64,000 nt of DNA from an uncultured Prevotellaceae bacterium (GTDB taxonomy: Bacteria > Bacteroidota > Bacteroidia > Bacteroidales > Bacteroidaceae), in assembly GCA_949299545.1 (NCBI GenBank), contig CASGAM010000029.1, forward strand, positions 62,001 to 126,000, read 5' to 3'. How positions within the stretch are numbered: the stretch's first letter is position 1; each line of letters starts with the position of its first letter. Both the position numbers and the translations under genes were made by a program. Under the pieces are notes generated by a model that ran no database searches, was not told the origin of the DNA, and saw nothing but the letters and a program-made list of their open reading frames with translations. Below, piece after piece: positions 26,520 through 35,530 of this stretch.

Positions 26520-28445
26520 TTACAAATTATTACATTCTTCTAACCATGCAGTCGCTGAAGCGTCGCTTGGCATTCGCCAGTCGCCTCGCGGACTTAGGGA
26601 ACAACTTCCGATTTTAGGACCGTCAGGCAGGCATGACCGTTTGAACTGTTGTGCGAAAAAGCGCCTGAAGAATGTGGTTATCCATTTTTTGATGGTTTCT
26701 TCAGTATATTGGCCTTTGAAGGCTTTTTGCGCCAAAAGGAATATTTTTGAAGGCCGGAATCCGAAACGTAAAGTGTAGTATAAGAAAAAGTCATGCAGTT
26801 CGTATGGTCCAACTAAGTCTTCCGTTTTTTGGCTGATGTTGCCTTCCTCGTCAGCAGGAATCAGTTCCGGGCTAATAGGCGTATTGACGATGTCTTTGAG
26901 TACATTTTTGACTGAGGCATAATCTGTTTGTTCAGAAACCCAGTTGACAAGGTGTTTTACGAGTGTTTTTGGAACAGATGCGTTGACACCATACATGCTC
27001 ATGTGGTCACCGTTATAAGTAGCCCATCCCAATGCTAATTCCGAGAGGTCACCCGTTCCGACAACTATGCCGTTAAGTAGGTTGGCTGAATCCATTAATA
27101 TTTGGGTGCGCTCGCGTGCTTGGCTATTTTCGTATGTCACGTCTTGTTTCGTAATGTCTGCGTTGATGTCTTTGAAATGTTGTATACAGGCGTCTTTGAT
27201 GCTGATTTCCTTTTGAGTGACACCTAAGCCTTTCATGAGACTGAGCGCGTTATTATATGTCCGACCTGTCGTACCAAATCCCGGCATTGTGATGCCGACA
27301 ATGTTTTTCCGAGAAATACCTAACTTGTCAAAAGTGCGTACGCAAACTAAAAGTGCAAGCGTAGAATCAAGTCCCCCCGAGATGCCGATAACGGCAGTTT
27401 GTGCTTGTGTGTGGACTAAACGTTTAGCTAACCCCATCGTTTGTATAGAAAAAATTTCTTCGCAGCGTTCGTCTAGTTCTTGGCCTTTAGGTACAAAAGG
27501 TGAAGGATTGATTTCCCTGGTAATTTCAAACGTTTTCGGAACGAACAGTTCCGTGTCTACTTGTGTTGATTTGAATTCTTTTAATTGGCCGACAGTCGTG
27601 CTGAATGTGGTGTTGTTGCGTCGTTCTGAGCGTAGGCGTTCCACATCGATTTCACTGATGAGCAATTGCTCTTTGATGGAGAACCGTTTGCTCTCTGCAA
27701 GTAATCTTCCGTTTTCAAAGATGAAGCCGTTTCCGGCAAATACGACATCTTGTGTGCTTTCGCCAAAACCGCAGCTTGAAAACACATAACCGGCTAAGCA
27801 TCTTGCGCTTTGTTGTGACAATAATGATTTCAGGTATTTGTGTTTGCCTACTCCTTCGTTATCTGCACTTAGATTGAAAATTATTTCAGCTCCTTTAACC
27901 GCTAACATTGAACTGGGTGGGATGGGAGCCCATACGTCTTCACACAATTCGACACCGAATTTACAGGATGGTGTGTTGAAAATGATATGTTTGTTCAGGA
28001 GTACCTGCTGACCACAAATCAGAACTTGCCCATCTGTAATCGCGTCGGCAGATGTGAACCAGCGCATTTCATAAAACTCTTTGTAATTAGGAAGGTATGT
28101 TTTTGGAACCAGTCCTAAAAGTTTACCCCTTTGGATAATTGCTGCACAATTCAATAAAGTGCTGTTGTATACAACCGGCAATCCTACGATGGAAATGATG
28201 TCCAGCGACCGTGTAAAGTCGAGAAGGCTGATGAGTGTCATTTCCGCGTTGTCCAATAACAGTTGTTGGGAGAATAAGTCTCCGCACGTGTAAGATGTCA
28301 CACTCAGTTCCGGAAAACAAATGATTTCTACGCCTTTACCTTCAGCTTGTGCGATGAGACTTTCTATTTCCTGTGCGTTGTATTTGCAGTCACCTACTTT
28401 AACATTCGGAATACCTACTGCTATTCTGACTAATCCGTAATTCAT
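26520..28445 (-). CDS. nadE: Glutamine-dependent NAD+ synthetase
   Basis: 641 aa with two domains. An N-terminal nitrilase-type glutaminase (about 1-290) has the Glu in CFPELSVTSY, the Lys in KTYLPNYKEFYE and the Cys in GVELCEDVWAP. The C-terminal NAD synthase (about 330-641) has the PP-loop ISGGLDSTLALL and GTGDLSELALGW. It amidates deamido-NAD using ammonia from glutamine, channelled between domains. It is the long glutamine-dependent form. A minus-strand TATATTTG (28476-28469) lies about 25 bp upstream. Confidence 0.96.
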   Translation of the reverse strand: MNYGLVRIAVGIPNVKVGDCKYNAQEIESLIAQAEGKGVEIICFPELSVTSYTCGDLFSQQLLLDNAEMTLISLLDFTRSLDIISIVGLPVVYNSTLLNCAAIIQRGKLLGLVPKTYLPNYKEFYEMRWFTSADAITDGQVLICGQQVLLNKHIIFNTPSCKFGVELCEDVWAPIPPSSMLAVKGAEIIFNLSADNEGVGKHKYLKSLLSQQSARCLAGYVFSSCGFGESTQDVVFAGNGFIFENGRLLAESKRFSIKEQLLISEIDVERLRSERRNNTTFSTTVGQLKEFKSTQVDTELFVPKTFEITREINPSPFVPKGQELDERCEEIFSIQTMGLAKRLVHTQAQTAVIGISGGLDSTLALLVCVRTFDKLGISRKNIVGITMPGFGTTGRTYNNALSLMKGLGVTQKEISIKDACIQHFKDINADITKQDVTYENSQARERTQILMDSANLLNGIVVGTGDLSELALGWATYNGDHMSMYGVNASVPKTLVKHLVNWVSEQTDYASVKNVLKDIVNTPISPELIPADEEGNISQKTEDLVGPYELHDFFLYYTLRFGFRPSKIFLLAQKAFKGQYTEETIKKWITTFFRRFFAQQFKRSCLPDGPKIGSCSLSPRGDWRMPSDASATAWLEECNNL

Positions 28446-28468
28446 TTCGTTTTACTTGAGAATTGGTG

Positions 28469-28476
28469 CAAATATA
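28469..28476 (-). promoter_or_regulatory. -7 promoter box of nadE
   Basis: Minus-strand TATATTTG matching TAnnTTTG, 24 bp before the nadE ATG; no good -33 match. Confidence 0.5.
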
Positions 28477-28537
28477 CAAATAAGACTCTAAAAAAAAGTA
28501 AAATCGAATTCATTTGTCGAAAAAAACGGCTCAATAA

Positions 28538-28569
28538 TTTGCAAAGGAAATAGAATAGAATTACATTTG
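28538..28569 (+). promoter_or_regulatory. Promoter of the Fur/PerR gene
   Basis: TTTG (28538-28541), 20 bp, TACATTTG (28562-28569): a textbook Bacteroidota promoter. The adjoining palindrome at 28572-28586 covers the expected transcription start. Confidence 0.75.
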
Positions 28570-28571
28570 CA

Positions 28572-28586
28572 TTGTAAACATTACAA
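28572..28586. promoter_or_regulatory. PerR/Fur-type operator at the regulator's own promoter
   Basis: TTGTAA-ACA-TTACAA is a perfect 6-3-6 inverted repeat. Against the Bacillus PerR box TTATAATnATTATAA it agrees at 11-12 of 14 fixed positions. It starts 3 bp after the -7 box, so binding should block initiation, giving autoregulation. Confidence 0.7.
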
Positions 28587-28599
28587 ATTTATAATAACA

Positions 28600-29016
28600 A
28601 TGGCCAACACAGTTGCGATAAACACTTTAGTAAAATATGGCATTCATCCATCGGTGCAGCGTATTGCGATTATGGATTACCTTATAAAACATCGTACTCA
28701 TCCTACAGTGGACGAAGTGTACACGGCATTATCCGATGAGATTCCAACCTTGTCAAAGACAACTGTATATAATACATTGAAATTATTTGCAGAGAACGGC
28801 GCAGCGACTATGTTGACTATAGATGAACGCAAAGTTTGTTTCGACGGTGACGTGCATCCGCATGCTCATTTCATGTGCAAGAAGTGCGGGCGTATTTTTG
28901 ATTGTCCGCTACCTGCTGCGGCGGAACATCCCAATATATTGGGCTCTTATTTTAAAGTGGAAGAAATTCATTATTATTATAAAGGTGTGTGTGCAGAATG
29001 TGAACTTGAAAAATAG
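28600..29016 (+). CDS. Fur-family peroxide/metal-responsive repressor (PerR-like)
   Basis: 138 aa from the ATG at 28600; the upstream TTG at 28567 falls in the -7 box and is rejected. A winged-helix domain (about 1-85, with SVQRIAIMDYLIKHRTHPTVDEVY and LSKTTVYNTLKLF) precedes the dimerisation domain. The latter contains HPHAHFMCKKCGRIFDC and a C-terminal CAEC, a Cys4 structural zinc site, plus regulatory His residues. PerR rather than Fur is favoured by the PerR-box-like operator at its promoter and by the downstream rubrerythrin gene. It is probably the sensor for peroxide defence. Confidence 0.85.
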   Translation: MANTVAINTLVKYGIHPSVQRIAIMDYLIKHRTHPTVDEVYTALSDEIPTLSKTTVYNTLKLFAENGAATMLTIDERKVCFDGDVHPHAHFMCKKCGRIFDCPLPAAAEHPNILGSYFKVEEIHYYYKGVCAECELEK

Positions 29017-29071
29017 TTATATAGCGATTAAACAAATGTATTTATTAACTCAATATTAAATTAAAACGATT

Positions 29072-29623
29072 ATGAAAAAGAAATTTGTATGTACAGTTTG
29101 CGGTTATATTCATGAAGGTACAGAGGCACCTGCACAGTGCCCACAGTGCAAGGCTCCGGCTTCAAAGTTCAAGGAGTTGGTTGACACTGAGTTGACTTTC
29201 GTGACAGAGCATGTTATCGGTATTGCAAAGGACGTTGATCCTGAAATCAAGAAAGGTTTGCAGGCAAACTTCGAAGGTGAGTGTACTGAGGTTGGCATGT
29301 ATCTGGCGATGAGCCGTCAGGCAGACCGTGAAGGTTATCCTGAAATTGCTGAGGCTTTCAAGCGTTATGCTTTTGAAGAGGCTGATCATGCATCACGTTT
29401 CTGTGAACTGCTGGGTGACATGGTATGGGATACCAAGACAAACTTGAAGAAGAGAATGGAAGCTGAAAGCGGTGCATGTTCTGGCAAGATGGAAATTGCG
29501 AAGATGGCAAAAGCACAGAATCTGGATGCTATCCACGATACTGTTCACGAAATGGCTAAGGATGAAGCTCGTCACGGCCGCGGCTTTGCAGGGCTTTACA
29601 ACCGCTATTTTGGTGATAAGTAA
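29072..29623 (+). CDS. rbr: Rubrerythrin with N-terminal rubredoxin domain
   Basis: 183 aa. A rubredoxin-like iron site (CTVCGY...CPQCKAP, residues about 7-28) comes first, followed by the ferritin-like diiron domain (about 40-183) with [16 protein letters not shown] and DEARHGRGF ligand motifs. This is the reverse order of classical rubrerythrin, as in revRbr proteins of anaerobes. It reduces hydrogen peroxide using NADH-derived electrons. It lies 55 bp downstream of the PerR-like gene with no clear promoter between them, so co-expression under PerR is likely. Confidence 0.93.
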   Translation: MKKKFVCTVCGYIHEGTEAPAQCPQCKAPASKFKELVDTELTFVTEHVIGIAKDVDPEIKKGLQANFEGECTEVGMYLAMSRQADREGYPEIAEAFKRYAFEEADHASRFCELLGDMVWDTKTNLKKRMEAESGACSGKMEIAKMAKAQNLDAIHDTVHEMAKDEARHGRGFAGLYNRYFGDK

Positions 29624-29655
29624 AAACAACTATAGATTTTTATATTGAGAATAAG

Positions 29656-29675
29656 GCCGCCTTTTTATGGGCGGC
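29656..29675 (+). terminator. Intrinsic terminator of the PerR-rubrerythrin operon
   Basis: GCCGCC (29656-29661) pairs with GGCGGC (29670-29675), followed by TTTTTCTTTT; 33 bp after the rubrerythrin stop. Confidence 0.85.
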
Positions 29676-29752
29676 TTTTTCTTTTGATGTCGAGAGTGTG
29701 TTTTTGTCTTATCCGTTCCGGCTGTTTGTAGGTATATCGAAGGTACAAAAAG

Positions 29753-29791
29753 AATCCTCTTACAGAGGATGTAGAACCTTGTAAGAGGATT
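29753..29791. terminator. Second hairpin between convergent genes
   Basis: AATCCTCTTACA (29753-29764) pairs exactly with TGTAAGAGGATT (29780-29791). On the minus strand the run after it is T-rich, suiting the OmpH operon; on the plus strand GTTATTTTTT follows, so it may work both ways. Confidence 0.7.
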
Positions 29792-29859
29792 GTTATTTTT
29801 TATGCGGCCGTTTTTTATACTGCTCCCGCCCGCTTTCCCTGTACGAGTCGTATGTTGTT

Positions 29860-30486
29860 TTATTTCGCCTTGTTGATTTGTTTTTCAACTTCCGGGTCAG
29901 TCTTATAACGTTTGTTCAGTCCATTGATGACATCATTGGTAATGTCATATTTGGAATTGGCAACGAGAAGGTTGTCACCGGCTTTACTGATGATATAATC
30001 GTATTTCTTTGTCTTATTGTATTCTTTCAGGAATGCTTGTATGGAGTCACGCATGGCAATGTTGTATTTTGCCTGTTCTTCGGCAAAGTCATTCATCAGA
30101 CGGTCATTCAGGTTTTGCAGGTCCTGCTGCTGTTTTGCAAGAGCCATTTGTGCTTTTTCCAACTGGTCGCGTGTCGTGAACTGGTTAGTTTCATATTTAC
30201 GTTGCATTTCTGCGGCTTTATTTTGCAGGTCACGTTCTTTCGAAGCCAAGGTCGCACGTATGTTTTCACCCTTTTGGTTCATTAGGATGGTGTAATCTTT
30301 GCAAAAGTTATATTGTGACATCAGGGAGTCGATTTCAACATAGGCTATTCGTAGTCCGTTGACAGAAGTTTCGGCCGTGGCCTGGTTGCTGTTATCGGAA
30401 GTTGTCGCGTTGTTACCACATCCGGACATTATGCAAACTGCTGAAACCGCGAACAGTCCGGTGGCGAATGATTTTTTCTTTCTCAT
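29860..30486 (-). CDS. OmpH/Skp-family lipoprotein
   Basis: 208 aa. A type II signal peptide ends at a lipobox (IMSGC, Cys about residue 23), then a Thr/Ser/Asn-rich linker. A long coiled coil (about 60-150, rich in Lys/Gln/Glu) follows, with the Skp/OmpH start motif LRIAYVEIDSLM and the C-terminal YDYIISKAGDNLLVAN. The family chaperones outer-membrane proteins in the periplasm; here it is membrane-anchored. It follows the 74-aa membrane protein gene by 15 bp, suggesting an operon. Confidence 0.85.
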   Translation of the reverse strand: MRKKKSFATGLFAVSAVCIMSGCGNNATTSDNSNQATAETSVNGLRIAYVEIDSLMSQYNFCKDYTILMNQKGENIRATLASKERDLQNKAAEMQRKYETNQFTTRDQLEKAQMALAKQQQDLQNLNDRLMNDFAEEQAKYNIAMRDSIQAFLKEYNKTKKYDYIISKAGDNLLVANSKYDITNDVINGLNKRYKTDPEVEKQINKAK

Positions 30487-30501
30487 TGTTCTATCTTGCT
30501 T

Positions 30502-30726
30502 TTATGATTTATGCTTTTGCGATTGTTCTGCTATACGGTGCGGATTGTCTTTCCGTTCCATGGCGTCCATTGACTGGACGCACGTTATGCCACGTTTACG
30601 CATGGCTGCGCTGTGTCCTACATGAGTGTTGGGAAAGCGTCCGTTCTTCTTAAAAATAATTGTGATGGCCAGCATAAAAATACTTATGCCCACAATAATA
30701 ATTGTCAATAGCAGTGTCTTCAACAT
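30502..30726 (-). CDS. Small conserved-type membrane protein, 74 aa
   Basis: Starts at ATG 30726-30724 (MLKTLLLTIIIVGISIFML). The longer frame to 30774 overlaps its own -7 box and is not used. One transmembrane helix (about 2-23) is followed by a soluble tail with NGRFPNTHVGHSAAMRKRGI and CVQSMDAMER. I recall FP.THVG...A.R..GI.C.QS.D tails in small Bacteroidales membrane proteins of unknown function. The single conserved Cys may be functional. It is first in an operon with the OmpH-like lipoprotein, so an envelope role is plausible. Confidence 0.7.
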   Translation of the reverse strand: MLKTLLLTIIIVGISIFMLAITIIFKKNGRFPNTHVGHSAAMRKRGITCVQSMDAMERKDNPHRIAEQSQKHKS

Positions 30727-30747
30727 TTTTTCGCTATATTTGTGATG

Positions 30748-30755
30748 CAAAGATA
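30748..30755 (-). promoter_or_regulatory. -7 promoter box for the 74-aa membrane protein/OmpH operon
   Basis: Minus-strand TATCTTTG, 22 bp before the ATG at 30726. It decides the start, since the upstream in-frame ATG at 30774 precedes it. Confidence 0.55.
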
Positions 30756-30836
30756 ACTTATAAAAGATATTCATTGAAACAGGAATGGTGTTTTAACTAA
30801 AATTAGCAACCTATAGCATTGTAAAACTAAAACTTT

Positions 30837-32294
30837 ATGGAACAGAATTTGCTTGAACCGAAAGAGGTGTTCAAATATTTTGCGGAGATAAACCGTGTGC
30901 CGCGTCCGTCAAAGCGTGAAGAGAAGATGATAGCCTACTTGAGAGATTTTGCTGCGAACCGGCATCTGCCCTGCAAGGTAGACGCAACCGGCAATGTGCT
31001 TATTGCGAAAGCGGCAACACCGGGTTATGAAAACCGGAAGACATTGGTTTTGCAGAGCCACATGGATATGGTGTGTGAGAAAAACAGAGATGTGGCGTTC
31101 GATTTTGATAATGATGCCATACGGACGGTCGTCAAGGGCGACTGGCTTTGTGCAGAAGGAACCACGTTGGGGGCTGATGACGGCATCGGTATGGCCATGC
31201 AGTTGGCATTGCTTGATGCCGACGATATACCGCATGGCCCTGTCGAGTGTGTGTTTACCCGTGACGAAGAAACAGGACTTACGGGAGCATTCGGCATGGA
31301 ACCGGGATTCATGTCCGGCGACATCCTGATCAACCTCGATTCCGAGGATGAAGGGCAGTTGTTTGTCAGTTGTGCCGGGGGCGTACGTACGCAGGCCGAA
31401 TTTGTTTTCACGCCGGTGACAGTACCTGCAAACTATTTCTTCTTTGAAGTGAAAATAAAAGGATTGACCGGTGGCCATTCGGGAGACGATATAGACAAAA
31501 AGCGTGCCAACGCCAACAAGTTGCTTGCGCGGTTCCTTTACCAAAGTTACCGGAAATACGACCTATATTTGTGCGACATTCAGGCCGGCGGACTTCATAA
31601 TGCCATTCCCCGCGAGGCCATGGCTTTGTGTGCCATACCGATGGCTGATAAGGAGAGTATACGTGTGGACTGGAACATATTCAGCGCCGACATCGAGGAA
31701 GAATACCGGGTGACGGAACCCACCATGGAATTTCTTCTCCAAAGTGAGAGTCCGTGCGCCAATGCGGTAGAACGTGGGGTGGCGCAGCGTTTGATATGGG
31801 CCTTGCAGGCCGTTTACAATGGTGTGCTGTCCATGTCGCAGGACATTGAATTGGTCGAGACCAGTACCAATCTTGCCAGCATACGGCTCGAAGGGGGTAA
31901 CAGGATTGTTATCAATAGCAGTCAGCGCAGCAGTCTTACCAGTGCGCGCAAACACATGAGCGATACCGTACAGGCCGTATTTGAGTTGGCCGGTGCAGAC
32001 GTGACGGTGGGCGAGGGCTATCCCGGCTGGAAGATGAATCCTTCGTCGGAGATTCTGAAGATAGCGGTCGAGACTTACCGCGCTTTGTTTGGATGCGATC
32101 CCGAGGTCAAAGGAATCCATGCGGGATTGGAATGTGGCCTTTTCAGTGAGAAATATCCCGGGCTCGACATGATATCTTTCGGTCCCACCTTGCGGGGGGT
32201 ACATTCGCCTGACGAACGGTTGCTCATTCCAACGGTGGCAAAAGTGTGGACTCATCTGAAAACCGTTATCAGTAACATACCTGTCAAAGACTGA
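30837..32294 (+). CDS. pepD: Aminoacyl-histidine dipeptidase (peptidase D), M20 family
   Basis: 485 aa. Metal-binding motifs of M20 peptidases are present: QSHMDMV (His-x-Asp), LGADDGIG (bridging Asp) and TRDEETGLTGA (catalytic Glu-Glu, about residue 145). A lid/dimerisation domain (about 205-385) includes GGHSGDDI. IHAGLECGLF and SFGPTLRGVHSPDER complete the site near the C-terminus. It hydrolyses Xaa-His and other dipeptides in the cytoplasm, with two zinc ions. Length is standard. It is probably monocistronic, with a terminator behind it. Confidence 0.95.
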   Translation: MEQNLLEPKEVFKYFAEINRVPRPSKREEKMIAYLRDFAANRHLPCKVDATGNVLIAKAATPGYENRKTLVLQSHMDMVCEKNRDVAFDFDNDAIRTVVKGDWLCAEGTTLGADDGIGMAMQLALLDADDIPHGPVECVFTRDEETGLTGAFGMEPGFMSGDILINLDSEDEGQLFVSCAGGVRTQAEFVFTPVTVPANYFFFEVKIKGLTGGHSGDDIDKKRANANKLLARFLYQSYRKYDLYLCDIQAGGLHNAIPREAMALCAIPMADKESIRVDWNIFSADIEEEYRVTEPTMEFLLQSESPCANAVERGVAQRLIWALQAVYNGVLSMSQDIELVETSTNLASIRLEGGNRIVINSSQRSSLTSARKHMSDTVQAVFELAGADVTVGEGYPGWKMNPSSEILKIAVETYRALFGCDPEVKGIHAGLECGLFSEKYPGLDMISFGPTLRGVHSPDERLLIPTVAKVWTHLKTVISNIPVKD

Positions 32295-32307
32295 ACGGAC
32301 AGAAAAT

Positions 32308-32351
32308 AAAAAGGCCTCTTCTGCGTTATTATAGTCGGAAGGGGCTTTTTT
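32308..32351 (+). terminator. Intrinsic terminator of pepD
   Basis: A 14-bp stem with two G-U pairs (32308-32321 with 32338-32351), A-run before and T-run within the right arm and after. Confidence 0.75.
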
Positions 32352-32367
32352 CAACCCCATTAAATAT

Positions 32368-33828
32368 ATGCGGAGAAACTATATGTCATTGCTGGCGTCC
32401 ATGCTGTTTGGGCTGGCCGGTGTTTTTGTAGCTTGCGACGACGCGCCCGATTTTACGTCCGACAGTGGGGCTGTATTAACTTTCTCTACAGACACCATAA
32501 AATTTGACACGGTGATTACGACAGTCGGTTCCAGCACTCGCCAGCTGATGGCGTACAATCACAACCGGAAAGGGCTGCGCATTGCTTCCGTTTCACTTCA
32601 GAAAGGATACGCCACGCCCTTTAGGGTCAATGTCGACGGTTCCTATCTTGAACCCGAGAGTGGCGCGCGGGCGTTCGATTTTGAGGTGTGGGGAGGTGAC
32701 AGCATCCGTGTCTTTGCCGAAGTGACCGTGCCGGCAAAGATGCAGGATGAGCCTTTCAGCCTGACTGATACTCTTTTGTTCCAACTCGAAAGCGGAGTGA
32801 CACAACGTGTCATACTGTCTGCGGTAGGGCAGGATGCCTACATGTGGCACGGAAAGATAATCAGTGCCGACACGACCGTACAGTCTGTTCGTCCCATCGT
32901 AGTTTACGACAGTCTTGTTGTTGCACGCGGTGCCACGCTGACGGTCAGTCCTGGTGTGAGATTCTTTTTCCACGACAATGCCGTCATGAAGGTGTACGGA
33001 ACTGTCCTTGTGAATGGGACACACGACCGGCCGGTGGTTTTCAGGGGCGACCGTACGGACAATCTGTTCGATTATCTGCCATACGACAATACGCCTTCCC
33101 GTTGGGGCGGTATCATGCTGGACCGCGACAGTTACGGCAATGTCTTCAATTACGCAGATATACACAGTGCCACCTTTGGTATTCGTTGTGACAGTGCTTC
33201 CACTGATGAGCTGAAACTTACGCTTGCCAACTCGGTGCTTCACAATATAGGAGGAGAAGGACTGGGACTTTACCACTGTAAGGCGGAGGTGCGCAATACG
33301 CAGGTGAGCAACACCCTCGGACATTGCGTGTCCGTCGTGGGCGGATGGGTTGAGTTCTTGCATTGTACGCTTGCTCAGTTCTACCCGTGGGATGCCATGC
33401 GGGGTGATGCCCTTTATTTGAGCAATGAATGGATGTCTGTTCCGTACCCCATGCAACATGCCCATTTCCTCAACTGCCTTGTAACCGGTTATGGGGATGA
33501 TGTGGTCACAGGTCGGTTCGACGACCCGGACGGCCTTTTGGACTATTGTTTCAGTCATTGCCTGTTGCGGACGGTCGAAACAGACGACCCGCGTTTCGTA
33601 AACGTCGTTTATGACCTTCCGGAAACTGACGGCGGTGGAAAGGAACATTTTAAACGCTTCGATACGGATAATTTCCTTTATGACTTCCGTCTGGACTCTC
33701 TTTCCGCAGCTCGTGGTGTCGGTAGCTTGCAATGGGCAGAACGTTGTCCGGTTGACTACGACGGGACAGACCGGCTGGCTGATGAAGCGCCTGATGCCGG
33801 ATGTTATGAATTTGTAGCACAACCATAG
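32368..33828 (+). CDS. Lipoprotein with parallel beta-helix domain
   Basis: 486 aa. The signal peptide ends at a lipobox-like FVACDD (Cys about residue 23). Residues about 35-170 look like an immunoglobulin-like or abnormal-spindle-like beta domain (KFDTVITTVGSSTRQLMAYN). From about 185 to 400 there are right-handed beta-helix coils with repeated short strands (VYGTVLVNGTHDRPVVF, NYADIHSATFGIRCDS, SNTLGHCVSVVGG). I recall this architecture from conserved Bacteroidota surface lipoproteins of unknown function. Twelve bases separate it from the next gene, so they are likely co-transcribed. Confidence 0.75.
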   Translation: MRRNYMSLLASMLFGLAGVFVACDDAPDFTSDSGAVLTFSTDTIKFDTVITTVGSSTRQLMAYNHNRKGLRIASVSLQKGYATPFRVNVDGSYLEPESGARAFDFEVWGGDSIRVFAEVTVPAKMQDEPFSLTDTLLFQLESGVTQRVILSAVGQDAYMWHGKIISADTTVQSVRPIVVYDSLVVARGATLTVSPGVRFFFHDNAVMKVYGTVLVNGTHDRPVVFRGDRTDNLFDYLPYDNTPSRWGGIMLDRDSYGNVFNYADIHSATFGIRCDSASTDELKLTLANSVLHNIGGEGLGLYHCKAEVRNTQVSNTLGHCVSVVGGWVEFLHCTLAQFYPWDAMRGDALYLSNEWMSVPYPMQHAHFLNCLVTGYGDDVVTGRFDDPDGLLDYCFSHCLLRTVETDDPRFVNVVYDLPETDGGGKEHFKRFDTDNFLYDFRLDSLSAARGVGSLQWAERCPVDYDGTDRLADEAPDAGCYEFVAQP

Positions 33829-33840
33829 TATTCCGGTTCC

Positions 33841-34899
33841 ATGTTTTTTCGTTGTTGGCTTGCTGTTTACCTGTTCTTTTGCTTCGGCCTGTCGGGGACG
33901 TTCGCACAAGACCGTTTCCGTGTGGTAACGTACAATGTTGAGAACCTGTTTGATTGCTATGACGACCCTTTGTTTGAAGACGACGAGTTTACCCCCGCGG
34001 GGGAGAAATGTTGGACGCGGTATCGCTATTGGGCGAAGTTGCGCGGCCTTTCAAGGGCTATTGCCGCCATTGCATCCGACCATTTGCCGGATATTGTCGG
34101 CTTGTGCGAGGTGGAGAACGACAGTGTGCTGTTCGACCTGACTTGCCGTGCCCCCCTGCGTGCAGTCGGTTATCGTTATATTGTGGCCGGTTCGTCCGAC
34201 CGTCGAGGTATTCGTGTGGCTTTGCTTTACCAGCCCGGTACTTTCAAACCGATTGTTTCGCGAAGCGTCCGCGTACCTTCACTTGAGGCCGGATTTCAGC
34301 CTACGCGCGACATCCTTTATGTGGCGGGACAGATTCAGACGGGTGACACGCTGCATATCATGGTGTGTCACTTGCCGAGCCGGAGCGGTCGGACTGTAGA
34401 GGCAAACCGCCATCGTTCGTTGGCGGCGCGGACGTTATGCAGCCTGGCGGATTCCGTCCTCAGCCGTCATCCGCGTGCATATATGCTTGCCATGGGGGAT
34501 TTCAACGCGTCGGACAGTGACAGAATTTTTGATGACCATTTGCCGGTAGCATCGTCCGTTATTGTTGACGGTCGTCCCGTATTTGAGCGAAATGAAACTG
34601 CCGCTACGTTTCCGCGTTTTTGCTTCATTCCGTTGGAAGGATACAAACGGGAAACTTCATACCGTTACCATGGCTTGTGGGAGCAGATAGACCACATCAT
34701 CGTCAGTCCTTCGCTGGCGTCGCCGTCAGTTTGTCCGGCGTTAGTTCCGTCACGTTACGGCATAATGTATGCTCCTTTCATGTGCGAGCCGGATCCTACA
34801 TACGGAGGGATACGTCCTTTCAGGACCTACCAGGGACCGTTGTACAAAGGGGGCGTCAGCGACCATCTGCCGGTTGTTCTTGACTTGTTTTACCGGTAA
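33841..34899 (+). CDS. Secreted endonuclease/exonuclease/phosphatase-family protein
   Basis: 352 aa with a signal peptide (cleavage after SGTFA, near residue 22). The EEP fold is shown by VVTYNVENLFD (about 28-38), the Glu in GLCEVEND, MVCHLPSRSG, MGDFNASDSD and the C-terminal GVSDHLPVVLDLF, which supply metal-binding and catalytic Asn, Glu, Asp and His. Family members cleave phosphodiesters in DNA, lipids or phosphoinositides. An exported nuclease for nutrient phosphate or extracellular DNA is possible, but the substrate is not readable. It follows the beta-helix lipoprotein gene. Confidence 0.88.
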   Translation: MFFRCWLAVYLFFCFGLSGTFAQDRFRVVTYNVENLFDCYDDPLFEDDEFTPAGEKCWTRYRYWAKLRGLSRAIAAIASDHLPDIVGLCEVENDSVLFDLTCRAPLRAVGYRYIVAGSSDRRGIRVALLYQPGTFKPIVSRSVRVPSLEAGFQPTRDILYVAGQIQTGDTLHIMVCHLPSRSGRTVEANRHRSLAARTLCSLADSVLSRHPRAYMLAMGDFNASDSDRIFDDHLPVASSVIVDGRPVFERNETAATFPRFCFIPLEGYKRETSYRYHGLWEQIDHIIVSPSLASPSVCPALVPSRYGIMYAPFMCEPDPTYGGIRPFRTYQGPLYKGGVSDHLPVVLDLFYR

Positions 34900-34977
34900 T
34901 TTATTTGTTCTTGCCCTATTATCTTTCAGATGGGGTGGGATTAATGAATAAACTGAAGGAGGATTTTTCTGTCGCGT

Positions 34978-35451
34978 TTATTCATGGTGGTAGGGCTCAT
35001 TGTTCAAGATGGTCATGGCCCTGTAAACCTGTTCGGTAAAAACCAGCCTTATCATCTGGTGTGAAAAGGTCATGGCCGACAGCGAGATTTTCTCTTGCGC
35101 GGCGGCATAGACACGTGGCGAAAAACCATAAGGGCCGCCTACGACAAACACCAAACGCCGGATGCCGGCAACCATCTTCTTGTTGAGCCATTCGGCAAAA
35201 GCCATTGAGGTGAACTGTTTTCCCTTCTCGTCAAGCAACACGATGTGGTCGCCCGGCTGGAATGCTTTCAGCAGCAAGTCTCCTTCCCGTTCTTTTTGCA
35301 CGTCGACCGGCAGGTTTTTGGCATTTCTCAATTCCGGCACAACTTCCATGCCCATCGGCAGGTAATGGTTGATGCGTTTGACATATTCTTCCGAAGCCGC
35401 TATAAAATGGGAGTCTGTCGATTTTCCGACAACAAGCAGGATGATTTTCAT
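34978..35451 (-). CDS. rlmH: 23S rRNA pseudouridine-1915 N3-methyltransferase RlmH
   Basis: 157 aa from ATG 35451-35449 (MKIILLVVGKSTDSHF). The longer frame runs back through the repeat at 35.5 kb and is not coding. SPOUT methyltransferase hallmarks: VLLDEKGKQFTSMAFA, FVVGGPYGFSPRV (SAM-binding trefoil knot, about 100-112) and SLSAMTFSHQMIRLVFTEQVYRA. It methylates pseudouridine 1915 of 23S rRNA in 70S ribosomes. Length matches the family exactly. Confidence 0.96.
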   Translation of the reverse strand: MKIILLVVGKSTDSHFIAASEEYVKRINHYLPMGMEVVPELRNAKNLPVDVQKEREGDLLLKAFQPGDHIVLLDEKGKQFTSMAFAEWLNKKMVAGIRRLVFVVGGPYGFSPRVYAAAQEKISLSAMTFSHQMIRLVFTEQVYRAMTILNNEPYHHE

Positions 35452-35530
35452 GCTACAAAAATAACCTTTAACTTTCGGATTTGCAAATTCATGGTTGTGT
35501 CGGTGTATTGCATTTGCACACGCTTCCAAT

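Noticed and set aside
32593..33909. 438-aa open frame on the minus strand
   Set aside because: It covers the beta-helix lipoprotein and part of the EEP gene, both well supported; the antisense product has no recognisable motif.
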